DNA of 64,000 nt from Marinobacter salsuginis (GCF_009617755.1 NZ_BGZH01000001.1:1178001-1242000); one strand, 5' to 3'; positions 28,203 through 37,461 are shown, numbered from the stretch's first letter. The notes: a model not told the origin generated them from the letters alone. A program made the numbers and translations.

Positions 28203-28589
28203 TTACGCCTGGCGGGCAATGAGCTGGCGGTTTGAGGTGAGCCTGCGAACTTCGTCGCACACTTCTTCCACGGCGTCTTCGCCGTAACTCTGTCCATAAC
28301 GTTTCTTGAAGCCGAAGTCGTAGAGCCGGACATGCTCGTCCGGTTCAACACCAATGTTCTCGAGACAGGCCCGGGCGCAATGCAACGGACAGCCGTCAAT
28401 CACGGTGATCGGGCGACCGGATCTGGCGGTTTTCACCAGGGACGACACTTTCCCGCCGACCCCCGAGATGCAGGACATCTCGAATTCGCCGGCATGGTCG
28501 AGCCGGACCGCCACATTGTTGGCCAGCTGCGCCACGTCAGAGCAGCCGGAACATGAGTAGATCAGTGGGCGCTGCTTTCTCGCGGTCAC
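28203..28589 (-). CDS. DGC-domain putative zinc-binding protein
   Basis: A 128-residue protein with paired cysteine motifs SCSGCSDVAQLAN, EMSCISGVGG and VIDGCPLHCARACLE, the last carrying the Asp-Gly-Cys signature of the DGC domain family, which is thought to bind zinc through conserved cysteines. It sits 43 bp downstream of dnr and upstream of the 133-residue protein and nosR. Function unknown; location suggests a role in metal or sulfur handling during denitrification. Confidence 0.8.
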   Translation of the reverse strand: MTARKQRPLIYSCSGCSDVAQLANNVAVRLDHAGEFEMSCISGVGGKVSSLVKTARSGRPITVIDGCPLHCARACLENIGVEPDEHVRLYDFGFKKRYGQSYGEDAVEEVCDEVRRLTSNRQLIARQA

Positions 28590-28632
28590 TTGTCCTCCTT
28601 TCCAGGAAGCCTGGAGGCTTGAGCGTGATCAG

Positions 28633-29382
28633 TTACTGGCTGATTTCAATCAGGCGCTGGGGGTCTGAAATGAACAGTCGGCTTCGGTTAACCCGAACCA
28701 GGCCGTTGGACTTGAGGTCCGCCAGAATCCGGGAGAAGGTTTCCGGTTGCATCGCCAGCCTGGAGGCCACCAGACACTTGGGGAGCGGCAGTTCCACTTC
28801 CCCGCCTTCCTCTGCACCGTTCGGCAGCAGGTCGATCAGGTAGCGGATCAGACGGTCACGGGCGTTCTGGACGGTCATGATTTCCAGGTCGTGGAACCGG
28901 GAAACGGCGCGTTTGGCGTAATGCCGCAGCGCTGCCTGGGCGTATTCGGGGTTGCTTTCCAGCATGTCCTGATAGGCTTTGACCGGAATCATCAGCACTT
29001 CGCTGGATTTGAGGGCCTCAGCGTAGCAGGCATACCGGGGCGGATCGGCGTAGATCATGACTTCGGCGAAGCAGTCACCGGGGGCAATGCTATCGAGGGT
29101 TCGGTCGATGCCGGAGGAGTCCAGGCGGTAAAGACGCAGGCGGCCGGAGATCACGAAGAAGAAGTGGTGCGCCGGCATGTCCTGGCGGTAGAGCAGCTGG
29201 TGATGGCCAAGGCGGATTCTTCGGGACTGCTGGATCAGGTGCTGCAGGCCTTTGCCATTGAGTTCCGAGAACAGTGGATGGCTGCGCAGGGCCTGAAGGC
29301 CGTCTTCGTCGTCAAAGGGTTTGTTGACGGCGATGAGCACGGGTTTGGTGTAGCGGGTTTCGGCCGTTTGTGTCATTGCCAT
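28633..29382 (-). CDS. dnr: CRP/FNR-family regulator, DNR type
   Basis: A 249-residue protein with an N-terminal cyclic-nucleotide-like beta-barrel (FFVISGRLRLYRLDSSG) and C-terminal winged helix (CLVASRLAMQPETFSRILADL). The N-terminus has no cysteines, so it lacks the FNR Fe-S cluster and fits DNR, which senses NO through heme and activates nar, nir, nor and nos promoters. An AGAGAGGAT ribosome site is 7 nt before the ATG. An FNR/DNR box at 29497-29510 and a NarL-like palindrome at 29458-29473 lie upstream, consistent with control by ANR and NarL as in Pseudomonas. Confidence 0.85.
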   Translation of the reverse strand: MAMTQTAETRYTKPVLIAVNKPFDDEDGLQALRSHPLFSELNGKGLQHLIQQSRRIRLGHHQLLYRQDMPAHHFFFVISGRLRLYRLDSSGIDRTLDSIAPGDCFAEVMIYADPPRYACYAEALKSSEVLMIPVKAYQDMLESNPEYAQAALRHYAKRAVSRFHDLEIMTVQNARDRLIRYLIDLLPNGAEEGGEVELPLPKCLVASRLAMQPETFSRILADLKSNGLVRVNRSRLFISDPQRLIEISQ

Positions 29383-29457
29383 GGGTGTATCCTCTCTGCA
29401 TATTCATGCATTCAAAATCATGATTAAAATAGTAGAAGGATACTGGGGGAAAATCGC

Positions 29458-29473
29458 TCCCCCCATGGGGGTA
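29458..29473. promoter_or_regulatory. NarL-like 7-2-7 palindrome upstream of dnr
   Basis: TCCCCCCATGGGGGTA has two inverted heptamers around AT; the TACCCCC half partly matches the NarL heptamer TACYNMT. It lies 76 bp before the dnr start. The G/C-rich pattern could also be coincidental. Confidence 0.35.
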
Positions 29474-29496
29474 ATTTGGGGGTTATTCGGGAGTAA

Positions 29497-29510
29497 TTGA
29501 TCTAACTCAA
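29497..29510. promoter_or_regulatory. FNR/ANR/DNR box upstream of dnr
   Basis: TTGATCTAACTCAA matches TTGAT-N4-ATCAA at 9 of 10 positions, about 121 bp before the dnr ATG, in the 341-bp gene-free stretch 29383-29723. It probably lets an anaerobic activator switch on dnr. Confidence 0.6.
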
Positions 29511-29590
29511 AGTGTTCTGTTGCTAACTGATTTGAACCGAAAAGACTATCGCTGAGCGCTGCCCGTAGCGCATCGGACATCGAGCACAGC

Positions 29591-29698
29591 CTGACAGGAA
29601 TACCCATCCCAAAACACGCTCCTTGCGGCACATCCATGTGGCGCTTGGCTGCAGCCATCCATGGCTGCAGACAGTTTTGGGAAGGGTATTCCTGCCAG
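29591..29698. repeat. Dispersed structured repeat, copy 2 (between ppiC-like gene and dnr)
   Basis: Arms 29591-29615 and 29674-29698 pair at 23 of 25 positions and enclose a perfect CTGCAGCCAT-GG-ATGGCTGCAG stem plus a GCG-CACAT-type stem. The core is the reverse complement of copy 1 with seven differences in 72. Here it lies between two genes of the same strand, downstream of the PpiC-like stop (29724). Confidence 0.85.
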
Positions 29699-29723
29699 TC
29701 TCCCGATCTTTGGTCGCGCACTT

Positions 29724-30530
29724 TTACTGCATAAGGGGCGAGTCCGGGAGTTCCAGATCGACACCTTCCACACCCGTTTCCGCTGCCAGAACCTGCAGGT
29801 ACTGACGGAATGCCCTTCGGGTTACGCTCTCGCTCAGATACTGTCGGATCTGGGGTTTGACGTGCTCGTACGGAAGCTCCTGGCCGTCGATTCGCTGGTC
29901 GACGCGGACGATGTGCCAGCCGTAGCGGGTTTCGATCAGTTCCGGGTTGAGGCCTTCCTGCAACGAGAGAACCGGGCGTTCGAATTCGTCGACGGTCTGG
30001 CCTTTGCTGATCTGGCCGAGGCTGCCGCCCTGGTGACGGGATTCGCAGGCGGAGTATTGTTTGGCCAGTTCGGCGAACTGGGAGCGGCCGTCGATGAGGG
30101 ACGACAGTAACTGTTGGCCGGCTTCTTCCTGGCGGATGCGTTCCTGGACGTCGTCCGGGGCAGCGGCGAGGAGGATGTGGCTAACAGCCATCAGTGTGGG
30201 GCTGCGGAAGCGGGCCGGGTTGGCGTTGTAGAAGCGTTCGCAGTCCTGTTCGGTGGGCTCCGGAACGTTGAGCTCAAGTTCCAGAGCCCGGGCAATGCGG
30301 TCTTCTTCGTCGTCGATGTCGTCGAGCTTGAGACGGTTGGCCTGCTGCAGGAGCAACTCTCGGATGACGAGGCTTTTGGCAGCTTCGTGCCAGGCTTCGG
30401 CGACTTCTTCGGCCGGGTGATGCTGCATTTCCCGGGCGATGTCGTCTTCGCCGATGAGGGTTTCACCCACATAGACCGGCGGGAACTGGTTTCTGGGTTT
30501 TTCGGCGTCGCCGACGGGGATGAGTTGCAT
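29724..30530 (-). CDS. PpiC-type (parvulin) peptidyl-prolyl isomerase of the nar operon
   Basis: A 268-residue protein whose C-terminal half is a parvulin domain (SHILLAAAPDDVQERIRQ, CESRHQGGSLGQISKGQ, VLSLQEGLNPELIETRYGWH), resembling NifM-like isomerases. No signal peptide, so it is cytoplasmic. ATG 30530 has a TGAGG site and is preferred over the longer frame. It follows narI by 64 bp with a hairpin between. P. aeruginosa also has a PpiC-type gene after narI, so a role in nitrate reductase folding is likely by context. Confidence 0.85.
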   Translation of the reverse strand: MQLIPVGDAEKPRNQFPPVYVGETLIGEDDIAREMQHHPAEEVAEAWHEAAKSLVIRELLLQQANRLKLDDIDDEEDRIARALELELNVPEPTEQDCERFYNANPARFRSPTLMAVSHILLAAAPDDVQERIRQEEAGQQLLSSLIDGRSQFAELAKQYSACESRHQGGSLGQISKGQTVDEFERPVLSLQEGLNPELIETRYGWHIVRVDQRIDGQELPYEHVKPQIRQYLSESVTRRAFRQYLQVLAAETGVEGVDLELPDSPLMQ

Positions 30531-30551
30531 AGCAATAACCTCAGGGAACAT

Positions 30552-30581
30552 GGGGTCAGATGAAGGCTTTCATCTGACCCC
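30552..30581. repeat. Palindrome of the GGGGTCAGATGAA family between narI and ppiC-like gene
   Basis: GGGGTCAGATGAA and TTCATCTGACCCC make a perfect 13-bp stem around GGCT. On the minus strand there is no T-run after it, so it looks like an attenuator or processing site inside the operon and not a full terminator. It matches the core of the moaA/nosL terminator. Confidence 0.75.
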
Positions 30582-30594
30582 GTTTTCATTTACA

Positions 30595-31275
30595 TCAAGC
30601 GCGCTTGCGAACCACCTGATACTTCCGACCGAAATACTCCACCGGCACGCTGAGCATGTGCACCAGGCGGGTGAACGGGAAGAGTACGAAGATGGTCAGG
30701 CCCAGGAAGATGTGGGTCTTGTAGATCCAGTGCACATCGGCGATGTAGCCGGCCACGCCGCCCTGGAGGGTGACAATGCCCTGAGCCCAGGCCGAGAACT
30801 TCAACATGGTGCTGCCATCCAGATGGCCCATGGTGGGCAGGATGGTCAGAAGGCCGAGTGCCAGCTGAACCACCAGAATGACGATGATCATGTTGTCCGC
30901 AAAGGTGCTGCTGGCCTTCACGCGTGGGTCGGTCAGGCGGCGCCAGGCGAGCATGCCGCCGCCGATGATCGCCATCACGCCAGCAATACCGCCGACGACG
31001 ATGGCCATGACCTGCTTGGTGCCAGGCGTCATGAACGGCTCGTAGAAGGCGTGTGGAGTCAGCAGGCCCACCAGGTGGCCGAAGAAGATCACCAGTACGC
31101 CCACATGGAACAGCACGCTGGCCATCACCATGTTTTTCTTGCGCAGCATCTGGCTGGAATGGGCTTTCCAGGTGAACTGGCCCTGGTCATAGCGTGCCCA
31201 GGTACCAATCACCAGAATCGCGAGAGCAATGTAGGGATAAACCCCGAACAGTAGTGTATTCAGATAGGACATCAT
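30595..31275 (-). CDS. narI: NarI, nitrate reductase gamma subunit (cytochrome b)
   Basis: A 226-residue membrane subunit with five helices that carries two b hemes and oxidises quinol, passing electrons to NarH. Heme histidines lie in VLFHVGVLVIFFGHLVGLL and in the second pair around VHWIYKTHIFLG and RLVHMLSVP. Adjacent ATGs at 31275 and 31272 are both possible; an AGGAGG site precedes them. 20 bp after narJ. Confidence 0.95.
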   Translation of the reverse strand: MMSYLNTLLFGVYPYIALAILVIGTWARYDQGQFTWKAHSSQMLRKKNMVMASVLFHVGVLVIFFGHLVGLLTPHAFYEPFMTPGTKQVMAIVVGGIAGVMAIIGGGMLAWRRLTDPRVKASSTFADNMIIVILVVQLALGLLTILPTMGHLDGSTMLKFSAWAQGIVTLQGGVAGYIADVHWIYKTHIFLGLTIFVLFPFTRLVHMLSVPVEYFGRKYQVVRKRA

Positions 31276-31295
31276 TTCCGTTTCCTCCTGCGCCC

Positions 31296-32036
31296 TCAGG
31301 CGCGCCCTGCCTGACGGGGTGTTGCATCCGTCATCAGCTGATCACTCAGGTGAATGGTCTGGGTCTGTTCCAGTTCGCGGCGGCGTTGGCCTACAACGCT
31401 GCCGGTACTGCAGGAGCTGCCCTGATCATCAACAAATTTCACCATTTCCTCTTCCCAGACCTTGTCCAGAGCCTCCGGGGTATCGTCGCGTTCTTCCGCG
31501 GCGACAATCTCCGCAAGCTCCTGGCGGTTCGCGCTTCGACCGGACAGGGTCAGCAGGGAATCCATCACCACGTGATAGAAGCTTTCCCGTTGATACAGTC
31601 GCTCGCCCAGCAAGCCCAGGATGTGGTGGATGTCCTCCAGCCAGTTCCGGATCTCGTCCCAGGGGCGGGTGGAGAGGTATTCCAGGAACAGCGGCAGGTA
31701 ATCCGGCAGCTCCCGGGCGTCGATCTCCAGACCGTTGGTCCGGTACTCCTCCATCAGGTCTACCATGGCCTGGCCCCGGTCGCGGGATTCCCCGTGCACG
31801 TGTTCGAACAGCAGCAGGGATGTCGCCCGGCCCTTGTCGAACATGCCCACGTAGTTCTCCTGCATGTCCAGCAGGTCGCCATCGCAGATCATTTCCACGC
31901 AGCGCAGCAGTTGCTCCTTGTTCTGCCTCGGCAGCCGGCTGTCCTCAAGGACGGCGGCTACCAGGGCGTCTTTGGAGGCCTGGAGTTCTTCGGTCGGGTA
32001 CTCAAGCACCCGTGCCAGTACTTTCAAGAGTTGCAT
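31296..32036 (-). CDS. narJ: NarJ, nitrate reductase assembly chaperone
   Basis: A 246-residue cytoplasmic TorD/NarJ-family chaperone that binds NarG during molybdenum cofactor insertion and membrane attachment. The conserved LARVLEYPTEELQ and PLFLEYLSTRPWDE segments are present. ATG 32036 with an AAGGAGG site is preferred over the longer frame, which would overlap narH. 10 bp downstream of narH. Confidence 0.94.
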   Translation of the reverse strand: MQLLKVLARVLEYPTEELQASKDALVAAVLEDSRLPRQNKEQLLRCVEMICDGDLLDMQENYVGMFDKGRATSLLLFEHVHGESRDRGQAMVDLMEEYRTNGLEIDARELPDYLPLFLEYLSTRPWDEIRNWLEDIHHILGLLGERLYQRESFYHVVMDSLLTLSGRSANRQELAEIVAAEERDDTPEALDKVWEEEMVKFVDDQGSSCSTGSVVGQRRRELEQTQTIHLSDQLMTDATPRQAGRA

Positions 32037-32046
32037 CTCGGCCTCC

Positions 32047-33621
32047 TTATTCCTGCAGCTGTTTAGGGTCAACCTGTTTCACGGTCGACAGCTTCTGAAC
32101 CATGCTGGTGGTCTGCTTTCGGCCACCGAACATGTTGAACTTGCTGTCGCCGTTGCAACCTTCACCGAAGCTGAAACCACAACCGTTGCGCTCGCCGTGG
32201 GCGGTGGCATCGGGGAAGGCTTCCTTCGCCAGCTCGCGATGGCTGGTGGGAATCACGAAGCGATCCTCGTAGTTGGCGATGGCCAGGTAACGATACATTT
32301 CGTCCGCCTGGGCCTTGGTCAGACCGGCTTCCTCCAGGGCGCGCAGGTCTTCCTTGGCTTCAACGGTTTCAGCGCGCTTGTACAGACGCATGGCCATGAT
32401 CCGCTTGAGAGCCAGCACAATCGGCTTCTCATCGCCCGCAGTGAGCAGGTTGGCCAGGTACTTCACCGGGATCCGCAGGCTTTCGATCTTCGGCAGTACG
32501 CCGTCGAACTCGACTTTGCCGGCCTCCGCCGCAGACTGGATCGGGCTCAGGGGCGGCACGTACCAGACCATGGGCAGGGTGCGGTATTCCGGGTGCAGGG
32601 GCAGGGCCAGTTTCCAGTCCACCGCCATCTTGTAAACCGGGCTTTGCTGGGCCGCTTCGATCACGTTCATCGGAATGCCGTCCTTCTTCGCCTGCTCGAT
32701 CACTTTCGGATCGAACGGGTCGAGGAAGATTTCCAGCTGCTTCTCGTACAGCTCGTGCTCGCCCGGGGCGCTGGCCACTTCCTCAATGCGGTCTGCGTCG
32801 TACAGCAGCACGCCCAGGTAGCGAATCCGGCCAACACAGGTCTCGGAGCACACGGTGGGCATACCGGCTTCGATCCGCGGGTAGCAGAAAATGCACTTCT
32901 CGGATTTGCCGGTTTTCCAGTTGAAGTAGATCTTCTTGTACGGGCAGCCGGAGACACACATCCGCCAGCCACGGCACTTGTCCTGGTCGATCAGGACGAT
33001 GCCGTCTTCCTCACGCTTGTAGATGGCACCGCTCGGGCAGCTGGCAACACACGCCGGGTTCAGGCAGTGCTCGCACAGGCGCGGCAGGTACATCATGAAG
33101 GTGTTCTCGAACTGGCCGTAGATATCTGCCTGCACCTGGTCAAAGTTCTTGTCCTTGCGGCGCTTGGCGAATTCGGTACCGAGAATCTCTTCCCAGTTCG
33201 GACCCCATTCGATTTTCTGCATGCGCTGGCCGGAAATCAGCGAGCGCGGCCGGGCAACCGGTTGATGCTTGGTATCGCCAGCGGTGTGCAGATGCTGGTA
33301 ATCGAAATCGAACGGCTCGTAGTAGTCGTCGATCTGGGGCAGATCAGGGTTGGCGAAGATGTTCGCCAACACCCGGAAACGGCCACCGATCTTCGGGCGG
33401 ATCTTGCCGGAGCTGTCGCGCATCCAGCCGCCCTTCCACTTGTCCTGGTTCTCCCACTCTTTCGGGTAACCGATACCGGGCTTGGTCTCGACGTTGTTGA
33501 ACCAGGCGTACTCCATGCCTTCACGGCTGGTCCAGACGTTTTTGCAGGTGACTGAACAGGTGTGGCAACCAATGCACTTGTCCAGGTTCAGCACCATGCC
33601 GACTTGGGAACGGATTTTCAT
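32047..33621 (-). CDS. narH: NarH, nitrate reductase beta subunit (Fe-S)
   Basis: A 524-residue electron-transfer subunit with four Fe-S clusters. Cysteine motifs include CIGCHTCSVTC, CEHCLNPACVASCPSGA, CRGWRMCVSGCPYKK and CIFCYPRI. It links NarI to the NarG active site on the cytoplasmic face. It overlaps the narG stop by 4 nt, a tight coupling usual for narGH. Confidence 0.96.
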   Translation of the reverse strand: MKIRSQVGMVLNLDKCIGCHTCSVTCKNVWTSREGMEYAWFNNVETKPGIGYPKEWENQDKWKGGWMRDSSGKIRPKIGGRFRVLANIFANPDLPQIDDYYEPFDFDYQHLHTAGDTKHQPVARPRSLISGQRMQKIEWGPNWEEILGTEFAKRRKDKNFDQVQADIYGQFENTFMMYLPRLCEHCLNPACVASCPSGAIYKREEDGIVLIDQDKCRGWRMCVSGCPYKKIYFNWKTGKSEKCIFCYPRIEAGMPTVCSETCVGRIRYLGVLLYDADRIEEVASAPGEHELYEKQLEIFLDPFDPKVIEQAKKDGIPMNVIEAAQQSPVYKMAVDWKLALPLHPEYRTLPMVWYVPPLSPIQSAAEAGKVEFDGVLPKIESLRIPVKYLANLLTAGDEKPIVLALKRIMAMRLYKRAETVEAKEDLRALEEAGLTKAQADEMYRYLAIANYEDRFVIPTSHRELAKEAFPDATAHGERNGCGFSFGEGCNGDSKFNMFGGRKQTTSMVQKLSTVKQVDPKQLQE

Positions 33622-36600
33622 TTTACAGCCTCCTGAACAGTGTCATTGCCTTCACCGTCGAGCCAGTCGACGTTGTGCATCTTGCGGACCACCACGAATT
33701 CGTCGCGGTTGGAGCCGACAGTGCCGTAGTAGTTGAACCCGTACGAATACTGGGCGTAACCGCCAATCATGTGGGTCGGTTTCGGGCATACCCGGGTAAC
33801 CGAGTTGTGGATACCGCCCCGGGTGCCGGTGATTTCGGAACCAGGCACGTTCACGATCCGCTCCTGGGCGTGGTACATCATCACCATGCCGGGCATAACA
33901 CGCTGGCTGACCACAGCCCGGGCCGCGATGGCGCCATTGGCGTTGAACAGTTCGATCCAGTCGTTGTCTTCAATCGCCAGTTCTTTGGCGTCGTCCTCAC
34001 TCAGCCATACGATGGGGCCACCGCGGGACAGGGTCAGCATCAGCAGGTTGTCGCTGTAGGTGCTATGGATACCCCACTTCTGGTGCGGCGTGATCCAGTT
34101 CAGCGCTTTCTCGGCGTTGCCGTTGCTGCGCTGGTTGAGCATGCTGCCCACCGCCTTGGTGTTGATGGGCGGGCGGTACACCAGAAGGCTTTCACCGAAG
34201 GCACGCATCCACTCATGGTCCTGGTAGAACTGCTGACGACCGGTCAGGGTGCGCCAGGGGATCAGCTCATGCACGTTGGTGTAGCCGGCGTTGTAGGACA
34301 CATGCTCGTCCTCCAGGCCAGACCAGGTGGGGCTGGAGATGATCTTGCGCGGCTGCGCCACGATGTCCCTGAAGCGGATCTTTTCCTCTTCCTTGTTGGT
34401 CGCCAGATGGGTGTGGTCCAGACCGGTAATGTCAGACAGCGCCTGCCAGGCCTTCACCGCAACCTGGCCGTTGGTTTCCGGAGCCAGGGTCAGGATCACT
34501 TCCGCCGCATCAATAGCGCTTTCAATTTTCGGGCGACCAGCATTGGCGCCGTCGATGTGCTTGTAGTTCAGGTCACCCAGGAACTTCACTTCTTTCTCGG
34601 TGTTCCAGTTGATGCCCTTGCCACCGTTACCCAGCTTGTCCATCAGGGGACCGAGGGAGGTAAAGCGCGCGAAGGTGTTCGGGTAATCCCGCTCAACGGT
34701 CATGAAGTTGGGCGCGGTCTTGCCCGGGATCAGGTCGCACTCGCCTTTCTTCCAGTCTTTCACATCAAACGGCTGGCCCAGTTCCGCTGGCGCATCGTGC
34801 AACAGCGGCAGTGTGACCACGTCTTTCTCGACACCCAGATGGCCTTCGGTGGCTTTGGAGAACGCCTTGGCGATGCCCTTGTAGATCTCCCAGTCACTGC
34901 GTGCTTCCCAGGCCGGATCGGTGGCCGCGGTCAGCGGGTGAATGAACGGGTGCATATCCGAGGTATTCAGATCATTCTTTTCGTACCAGGTTGCGGTCGG
35001 CAGAACGATGTCCGAATACAGGCAGGTGGTAGACATGCGGAAGTCCAGGGTGACCAGCAGGTCCAGCTTGCCTTCGGGCGCTTCGTCACGCCATTTCACT
35101 TCCTGGGGCTTGGCACCACCTTCGTGGCCCAGGTCCTTGCCCTGCAGGCCGTTCTTGGTGCCCAGCAGGTACTTGAGCATGTACTCGTGGCCCTTGCCGG
35201 AGGAGCCCAGCAGGTTGGAGCGCCAGATGAACAGATTGCGCGGGCAGTTCTCCGGCGCTTCCGGGTCCTCGCTGGCAAACGCCAGGGAGCCATCCTTCAT
35301 GGATTTGGCCACATAGTCGGGCACTTCCATGCCGGCCTTCTCGGCTTCAGCGGCAATGGTCAGCGGATTGCGGTTCAGCTGTGGTGCCGACGGCAACCAG
35401 CCCATGCGCTCGGCGCGCACGTTGTAGTCGATCAGGCTGCCACCAAACTTCGACTTGTCGGCCAAAGGTGACAGGATCTCGTCCACGCCCAGCTTCTCGT
35501 AGCGCCACTGGCCAGAGTGGGCATAGAAGAAGGAGGTGGAGTTCATGTGCCGGGGCGGACGCTGCCAGTCCAGACCAAACGCCAGCGGCTGCCAGCCGGT
35601 CTGCGGGCGCAGTTTCTCCTGGCCAACATAGTGCGCCCAGCCACCGCCGCTCTGGCCGATACAGCCACACATGATCAGCATGTTGATCAGGCCGCGGTAG
35701 TTCATGTCCATGTGGTACCAGTGGTTCATACCGGCACCCACGATAACCATGGAACGACCCTTGGTCTTGTCGGCGTTGTCGGCGAATTCACGGGCGATGC
35801 GGATCACTTTCTCGGCGGGCACGCCGGTGATCTTTTCCTGCCAGGCCGGGGTGTAAGGCTTCACTTCGTCATAGGAAGTGGCGCCGTCGTCGTCGCCCAG
35901 GCCACGACTGATGCCGTAGTTAGCCACCATCAGATCGTAAACGGTGACAACGCGGCCTTCAGAGCCATCGGCCAGCTTGACCTTGCGGGTACCCAGCTTG
36001 TGCTTGAGCACATCCTTGATTTCAACGTGCTTGAAGTGGTCATGCTCGATACCACCGAAGTACGGGAAGGCAACGTCCACAACCTCGTCGTGCTTCTCGA
36101 CCATAGAGAGCTGCAGGTTGACGTCTTTTTCCTTGGCGGTCTGCTTGAGGTTCCACTTGCCCTTCTCGCCCCAACGGTAGCCGATGGAGCCGTTGGGCGC
36201 GGTCAGTTCCCCAGACGCCTCGTCGATGGCAATGGTTTTCCATTCCGGGTTGTTCTCTTCACCCAGTCCGTCCACCAGATCGCTGGCGCGCAGGAAACGG
36301 CCCGGCACATAGCTGCCGTCGTCCTTTTCTTCCAACATGACCAGGTACGGCATGTCGGTGTAACGGCGTACGTAATCGGTGAAGTACTCACTGGGCTTCT
36401 CGACGTGGAACTCTTTCAGGATCACGTGGCCCATGGCCATGCCCAGAGCCGCGTCGGTACCCTGCTTGGGGTTCATCCACTCGTCGGACAGCTTGGAGAC
36501 TTCTGCGTAATCCGGAGTAATGGCGACAGTTTTGGTGCCCTTGTAGCGCACTTCGGTAAAGAAGTGGGCATCCGGGGTACGGGTCTGGGGTACGTTAGAG

Positions 36601-37361
36601 CCCCAGGCAATGATGTAGCCGGAGTTGTACCAGTCCGCGGACTCGGGCACGTCGGTCTGTTCACCCCAGGTCTGAGGGGAGGCCGGCGGCAGGTCGCAGT
36701 ACCAGTCGTAGAAACTCATGCAGACGCCACCGATCATGGACAGGTAACGGCTGCCGGCCGCGTAGGAAACCATGGACATGGCGGGAATCGGCGAGAAGCC
36801 GATAATGCGGTCCGGGCCATACTTCTTGGCGGTGTAGACGTTGGAAGCCGCGATCAGCTCGTTGACTTCATCCCAGCTGGAGCGAACGAAACCGCCCATG
36901 CCGCGACGAGGCTTGTATTCCGCCGTTTTCTTGGGATCTTCAACAATGGACGCCCACGCATCGACGGGATCCTTGTGCTCGACTTTTGCCGCGCGCCAGA
37001 GCTTCATCAGGTGCTTGCGCATCAGCGGGTATTTCAGGCGGTTGGCGCTGTACATGTACCAGGAATAGCTGGCACCACGGGGGCAGCCGCGAGGCTCATG
37101 GTTGGGCAGGTCCGGACGGGTACGGGGGTAATCGGTTTGCTGGGTTTCCCAGGTTACCAGGCCGTTCTTGACATAAATCTTCCAGCTGCAGGAGCCGGTG
37201 CAGTTTACGCCGTGGGTGGAACGCACGATCTTGTCGTGCTGCCAGCGCTGGCGGTAGCTGTCTTCCCACTCGCGACTGACTTCGTGGGTTTCGCCGTGGC
37301 CGCCCGCGAACGGTTCGCGCTTCTTCCTGAAGTAATTCAGTTTATCGATCAAATGACTCAT
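33618..37361 (-). CDS. narG: NarG, nitrate reductase alpha subunit (Mo)
   Basis: A 1247-residue molybdo-bis-PGD catalytic subunit that reduces nitrate to nitrite. The FS0 cluster ligands His50, Cys54 and Cys58 are in THGVNCTGSC, with the fourth Cys in EPRGCPRGASYSW; the active-site Asp region is WYNSGYIIAWGSN. Length and N-terminus match the membrane-bound, cytoplasm-facing NarG. It lies 122 bp downstream of the narK-like gene; a NarL-type 7-2-7 site is in that gap. Molybdopterin need is met in part by MoaA in this window. Confidence 0.97.
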   Translation of the reverse strand: MSHLIDKLNYFRKKREPFAGGHGETHEVSREWEDSYRQRWQHDKIVRSTHGVNCTGSCSWKIYVKNGLVTWETQQTDYPRTRPDLPNHEPRGCPRGASYSWYMYSANRLKYPLMRKHLMKLWRAAKVEHKDPVDAWASIVEDPKKTAEYKPRRGMGGFVRSSWDEVNELIAASNVYTAKKYGPDRIIGFSPIPAMSMVSYAAGSRYLSMIGGVCMSFYDWYCDLPPASPQTWGEQTDVPESADWYNSGYIIAWGSNVPQTRTPDAHFFTEVRYKGTKTVAITPDYAEVSKLSDEWMNPKQGTDAALGMAMGHVILKEFHVEKPSEYFTDYVRRYTDMPYLVMLEEKDDGSYVPGRFLRASDLVDGLGEENNPEWKTIAIDEASGELTAPNGSIGYRWGEKGKWNLKQTAKEKDVNLQLSMVEKHDEVVDVAFPYFGGIEHDHFKHVEIKDVLKHKLGTRKVKLADGSEGRVVTVYDLMVANYGISRGLGDDDGATSYDEVKPYTPAWQEKITGVPAEKVIRIAREFADNADKTKGRSMVIVGAGMNHWYHMDMNYRGLINMLIMCGCIGQSGGGWAHYVGQEKLRPQTGWQPLAFGLDWQRPPRHMNSTSFFYAHSGQWRYEKLGVDEILSPLADKSKFGGSLIDYNVRAERMGWLPSAPQLNRNPLTIAAEAEKAGMEVPDYVAKSMKDGSLAFASEDPEAPENCPRNLFIWRSNLLGSSGKGHEYMLKYLLGTKNGLQGKDLGHEGGAKPQEVKWRDEAPEGKLDLLVTLDFRMSTTCLYSDIVLPTATWYEKNDLNTSDMHPFIHPLTAATDPAWEARSDWEIYKGIAKAFSKATEGHLGVEKDVVTLPLLHDAPAELGQPFDVKDWKKGECDLIPGKTAPNFMTVERDYPNTFARFTSLGPLMDKLGNGGKGINWNTEKEVKFLGDLNYKHIDGANAGRPKIESAIDAAEVILTLAPETNGQVAVKAWQALSDITGLDHTHLATNKEEEKIRFRDIVAQPRKIISSPTWSGLEDEHVSYNAGYTNVHELIPWRTLTGRQQFYQDHEWMRAFGESLLVYRPPINTKAVGSMLNQRSNGNAEKALNWITPHQKWGIHSTYSDNLLMLTLSRGGPIVWLSEDDAKELAIEDNDWIELFNANGAIAARAVVSQRVMPGMVMMYHAQERIVNVPGSEITGTRGGIHNSVTRVCPKPTHMIGGYAQYSYGFNYYGTVGSNRDEFVVVRKMHNVDWLDGEGNDTVQEAVK

Positions 37362-37461
37362 GGTCTCTCTCTCCGTCTGCCGGATCGTTGCTCCGATTTG
37401 AGACCATTGTGTGTGAGAAAAACCGCGAAATCTGCGTGGTTACTACCTCATAACCCGCTTC

